Assembly (NCBI RefSeq): GCF_030695525.1
Contig: NZ_JAUYSS010000040.1
Span: forward strand, 1-64,000
Reading direction: 5' to 3'
DNA length: 64,000 nt
DNA from: Daejeonella sp.
GTDB lineage: Bacteria > Bacteroidota > Bacteroidia > Sphingobacteriales > Sphingobacteriaceae
Below are positions 60,966-64,000 of this stretch, one piece after another. Made by a program: the position numbers and the translations under genes. Every line of letters begins with the position of its first letter. The stretch's first letter is position 1. Below the pieces are notes generated by a model that was given only the letters and a program-made list of their open reading frames with translations, did no database searches and was not told where the DNA came from.

Positions 60966-61385
60966 ATGGAAGATGTAAAATCATTTTTAGGAACAGGCTG
61001 GAGTTTTCCTCCTGTATTTAATAAAACGGATCATTCGGTTTCAATGGTTTCCGATATCACTGATATTGAAGAAAGTATCAGGATTATCTTAAGTACAACA
61101 CCCGGCGAAAGGACTATGCAACCTGAATTTGGTTGTGACCTCAAGCGGCTGGTATTCGAAAAGATTGATTCAACATTGATTGCCAGTCTGGACCACCTTA
61201 TTTATCATGCTCTGCTGAATTATGAACCTAGAATTACTTTCCTTAGTACTGAGGTTTTAGAACAGAATGACCAGAATGGGCTTTTGCATATTAACATTCA
61301 TTTCAAGGTAATTATCACTAATTCCAGGCATAATATTGTGTTCCCTTACTATTTAATTGAAGGAACAAATGTTTCATCTGTATAG
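60966..61385 (+). CDS. eCIS baseplate wedge protein gp25/GPW family (Pvc9-like)
   Basis: This 139-aa protein carries MEDVKSFLGTGWSFPPVF, IEESIRIILSTTPGERTMQPEFGCDLKRLVFE and HYAL-like LIYHALLNYEPRI, the pattern of gp25-like baseplate wedge proteins that start sheath assembly. The ATG at 60966 is 2 bp after the PAAR stop; an alternative in-frame start 30 bases upstream lies in the PAAR gene. It precedes the large baseplate protein. Confidence 0.92.
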   Translation: MEDVKSFLGTGWSFPPVFNKTDHSVSMVSDITDIEESIRIILSTTPGERTMQPEFGCDLKRLVFEKIDSTLIASLDHLIYHALLNYEPRITFLSTEVLEQNDQNGLLHINIHFKVIITNSRHNIVFPYYLIEGTNVSSV

Positions 61386-61399
61386 GCTCTGTATAACAA

Positions 61400-64000
61400 A
61401 TGGCTAATGATCAGTTACTTGATTTAATAGACGGAATGACTCAGGACGAAAGGCGTATTAAGGCGCTTGATCCGGGTTATGTAAAAATTGATGATCGTAA
61501 AATTTCTGATTTTTTAAAATTTATGTCTGATTTTGCCGGACAGGTTAATTTTTATAATGAAAAGGATAAGATTGACAGCGACTGGCAGGATTTTTTTACA
61601 TCAGATAAGAGTATTCTAATCCTCCTGATTACCAAATTTGATCTGACAAGCCATCTGATTCAATTTGAGAAACTCGAAGCACAAATCCATATTGCATCTG
61701 GTGACAAAGAAGCCCTGGAAGCTCTCAGAAATTTATTTGCATTTCTGCATAAGATTATAGAAGTGTTTAATTCAACCTGTAAAAGGCTCGAATATGGAAA
61801 CAATTTTGATAAAGTCAGCCTTGAGCTTGGCGGAATAATAAAAGGATTAAGTAAGGAAATATCTGAGATTATTGCATATAACAAACAGGCAGAAAGACAT
61901 TTTGGTGAACCATTTGCCTTTCTCCATCCTGAAGAGCTGATCGACCTGAGTATTTCTGTGCCGGAGATCTTTTCTGAAGCCGAAGATATAAAACTCAGAA
62001 TATTGCCTGCCTTGAGTTTTATCAAAGAAACTTTTACCAATCTCAGGTCAAAATACCATAATTTCCTTGCCGTAACTGCCTTTTATTATAAGGATTATGA
62101 CATTTTAAAAAATGAATACCCACCGCATATTTCATTATGCATTACTTTTCTTAAGTTATTTGAACATCTTATTAATCAGATTAATAAGCTCAGTTCAGAA
62201 CACCTTGATTTTTATTTTAAAAAAGTTCTGGAACTTCAGTTAAATACTGCCAGGCCAGATTCGGTTCATATAGTTTTTGATTCTTCATCACTCGACCGTG
62301 TTGTGCTTGAGAGAGGTGAACAATTACAGGCTGAAGTTGACTCAAATTTGCTCTTTTATGCCATAGATGAAGATATGGTGGTTACAAAGGCAAAAATCCC
62401 GGAAATAAGGACTTTAATTCTGGATGAGCATACCCAGGTAATTTCGCCAAATCCTGATGACCAGGATGTTAAAGAGATTGAGATTTATAAATCATCATAT
62501 AAAAATATCCCGGCTGACCGGTTTTTTGAACAGCAATCAGGGATCAAACCCTGGCCTGTACTTGGGGAAAGCCAGTTTGAATTATCTGATGATGACCGAA
62601 CGATGGAAGATACGGAAATTGGTATTTTACTCGCTTCACCGGTTCTTTACCAACCCGAGGGACATCGGTCTGTTTTATTGACTATCTACTTTGAACAGAC
62701 ATCTTTTACACAACTGATTCAATATTTTAAGAATTATGCCAATGTAACCGGGAAGCTGTTACAGACGGTTAGTTATGAACTTCTCTCTGATGCATTTGTA
62801 ATCAGTTTTACTTCTTCTACCGCCTGGGTAGAGGTAAAAAGGTATACCGTAAAAATCAATTTGCAAGAGCGCAACTTTGAGATAAAGTTTGAGCTTTCAC
62901 CTGTAGATAAAGGAATTGATATTTATAGAGCAGAAATTCATGGTGAAAACTATGAGGCTGAATGGCCGATAGTAAAACTGATTCTTAATAATTATTCGAC
63001 TCATAATCCTTTCTCATTTTTCAGAAAACTATTGATTCACCGTGTTACAATTACCGCAAACGTAAGTGGTAGCAGAGCTGTAAAACTTCAAAATAATATC
63101 GGTAATCTAAGTGCAGATAATCCCTTTCATCCATTTGGTCCTCAGCCTGTTATAGGCTCTTATCTTGACATTAAGAATACCAATATTTTTAACAGGTATA
63201 CCAGGGACTTTTGTATTAAAATGGAGTGGATAGACCTGCCAAGGGTTTCAGGTGGGTGGGCTACTTATTTAAAAGAATACCACGCAAATATTACTAATGA
63301 TTCATTCAAGGTCAAACTGAGTGGATTATCCCAGGGTAAATTCAAACCTCCTTTATCAAAAAGGCAGGAATTTAATTTGTTTACCATGGATAGGGGGGAT
63401 TTCGGTTCAGAAATATTATCTGAGGTTTCACAAATAAGGGATGTAGATTTAAAAAGGCTTGAATTACCCAATCGCCCGCTACTAAATAAAGAGGGTCTGG
63501 TTCCGGACGCCAATTTTACTGAAGGTGCTGTCAGACTTGAGTTTTCTGCTCCGGAAGAAGCATTTGGCTCAAAGCTCTATCCTCAGATCTTTCCGGAGAC
63601 TGTATTGCATAACTCAAAACGCTTTTCTAAAAAGCGTCCATTGCCAAATCCGCCTAATATTCCTGTTGTAAGATCAATAACTGTTGATTATACCCTGGAA
63701 CATTCAGAGGTGCTCATAAAAACAGCAAAAAATGAAGACTCAGGTATAAAGATTATCCATCAATACCCATTTGGTTATGAAAATGTCTATCCCGAAAGTG
63801 ATAAACAACCCTATAATTTTATTCCTGATTTTGAATTTGAAAATAATCTGTACATCGGAATAGAAGATCTTTATCCAAAACAGGAACTAAGTCTCTTGTT
63901 CCAGCTTCAGGAAACGAATTTTTCTGATCATGCCAGCGAACCAGAACCAATTGTCTGGAGTTATTTATACGACAACTCATGGATAATTCTGAATAAGGGG
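61400..64000 (+). CDS. eCIS large baseplate protein (Pvc11/gp6-like), partial at window edge
   Basis: An uninterrupted frame runs from the ATG at 61400 to the last base, more than 860 codons with no stop. It begins MANDQLLDLIDGMTQDERRI and includes YVKIDDRKISDFLKFMSDFAGQVNFYNEKD, then DSSSLDRVVLERGEQLQAEV and DEHTQ. The beginning and the motif with a tough-fibre-like beta region are typical of the big baseplate wedge component (Pvc11/Afp11-type, baseplate J-like) that follows gp25. The stop and the downstream genes lie beyond the window. Homology is by position and general pattern rather than by a motif I can prove. Confidence 0.8.
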   Translation, partial: MANDQLLDLIDGMTQDERRIKALDPGYVKIDDRKISDFLKFMSDFAGQVNFYNEKDKIDSDWQDFFTSDKSILILLITKFDLTSHLIQFEKLEAQIHIASGDKEALEALRNLFAFLHKIIEVFNSTCKRLEYGNNFDKVSLELGGIIKGLSKEISEIIAYNKQAERHFGEPFAFLHPEELIDLSISVPEIFSEAEDIKLRILPALSFIKETFTNLRSKYHNFLAVTAFYYKDYDILKNEYPPHISLCITFLKLFEHLINQINKLSSEHLDFYFKKVLELQLNTARPDSVHIVFDSSSLDRVVLERGEQLQAEVDSNLLFYAIDEDMVVTKAKIPEIRTLILDEHTQVISPNPDDQDVKEIEIYKSSYKNIPADRFFEQQSGIKPWPVLGESQFELSDDDRTMEDTEIGILLASPVLYQPEGHRSVLLTIYFEQTSFTQLIQYFKNYANVTGKLLQTVSYELLSDAFVISFTSSTAWVEVKRYTVKINLQERNFEIKFELSPVDKGIDIYRAEIHGENYEAEWPIVKLILNNYSTHNPFSFFRKLLIHRVTITANVSGSRAVKLQNNIGNLSADNPFHPFGPQPVIGSYLDIKNTNIFNRYTRDFCIKMEWIDLPRVSGGWATYLKEYHANITNDSFKVKLSGLSQGKFKPPLSKRQEFNLFTMDRGDFGSEILSEVSQIRDVDLKRLELPNRPLLNKEGLVPDANFTEGAVRLEFSAPEEAFGSKLYPQIFPETVLHNSKRFSKKRPLPNPPNIPVVRSITVDYTLEHSEVLIKTAKNEDSGIKIIHQYPFGYENVYPESDKQPYNFIPDFEFENNLYIGIEDLYPKQELSLLFQLQETNFSDHASEPEPIVWSYLYDNSWIILNKG

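Noticed and set aside
60721-60984. 87-codon frame antisense to the PAAR gene
   Set aside because: It is a shadow of the repetitive glycine-rich PAAR coding sequence.
54161-64000. Prophage or type VI secretion system
   Set aside because: No capsid, terminase, lysis, TssJLM or ClpV genes were seen. DUF4255, LysM and DUF5908 genes point to eCIS, although downstream sequence could still change this.
1-64000. CRISPR array or rRNA operon
   Set aside because: No regularly spaced identical repeats with unique spacers and no rRNA-like sequence were found by reading.

Overview
The window looks like a chromosomal segment of a Bacteroidota bacterium, most likely of the Sphingobacteriales/Chitinophagales type. 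The DNA is AT-rich and few genes have Shine-Dalgarno sequences. Several promoters match the Bacteroidota pattern TTTG-N19-21-TAnnTTTG. Typical family members are present: a TonB-dependent receptor with a carboxypeptidase-like N-terminal domain, a PorT-type outer-membrane barrel, a hybrid two-component sensor and an MCE lipid transporter. No rRNA or CRISPR array was seen. There is one tRNA (Pro, TGG).

Layout. (1) 1-11.9 kb is a LacI-controlled catabolic island. It holds two amidohydrolases, a kelch propeller, an isochorismatase-like hydrolase, an alpha/alpha-toroid protein, a LacI regulator, a ceramidase-like protein, a DegT-type PLP enzyme, a Gfo/Idh dehydrogenase and a membrane DUF457 protein. 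Several of these carry twin-arginine-like signals. Three intergenic copies of the palindrome CGnnTACGTAnnCG mark a local regulon. (2) 12.0-14.5 kb is an mlaE-mlaF-mlaD lipid transporter. (3) 14.6-18.3 kb holds a hybrid histidine kinase whose periplasmic propeller is almost entirely deleted, a CoA-transferase and a small membrane protein. (4) 18.7-30.4 kb is a six-gene operon of planctomycete-type families (PSCyt/DUF1549/DUF1553, DUF1501, NHL propeller, DUF2231-cytochrome-LRR fusion, parallel beta-helix protein, PVC-type heme dehydrogenase). It is probably a periplasmic polysaccharide/sugar oxidation system. (5) 30.4-35.1 kb holds UspA, MscS and a phosphocholine-type phospholipase C. (6) 35.7-39.7 kb is a probable metal-acquisition operon: a CWxC small protein, a TonB receptor, a lipoprotein and an outer-membrane barrel.

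(7) 40.3-48.2 kb is a minus-strand energy/stress cluster: an eRF1-like stress protein, lactate permease, a TerB-like protein, a PfkB kinase, PEP synthase and UspA. Two 5'-truncated gene remnants (D-lactate dehydrogenase, SPFH) lie inside it. (8) 48.4-50.8 kb is a three-gene HipBST-like toxin-antitoxin module. It has three palindromic operators spaced exactly 61 bp apart and a clear promoter, it is flanked by a 19-nt direct repeat, and it abuts tRNA-Pro and a tandem repeat that resembles the tRNA 3' end. (9) 51.0-54.0 kb holds an OmpA-like protein and a membrane-anchored GH18-like protein lacking the catalytic acid. (10) 54.1 kb to the right edge is the start of an extracellular contractile injection system (eCIS, PVC/Afp/AlgoCIS-like). 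It reads cap/terminator protein, an unknown protein, one sheath, two tubes, DUF5908, LysM tube adaptor, VgrG-like spike, PAAR tip, gp25 and a truncated large baseplate protein. The AAA+ ATPase, tape measure, fibres and cargo would be expected beyond 64 kb.

The most noteworthy points are the eCIS with its divergent, apparently dead GH18 membrane protein, the HipBST module with its regularly spaced operators, the LacI operator triplet, and the internally deleted hybrid sensor kinase.
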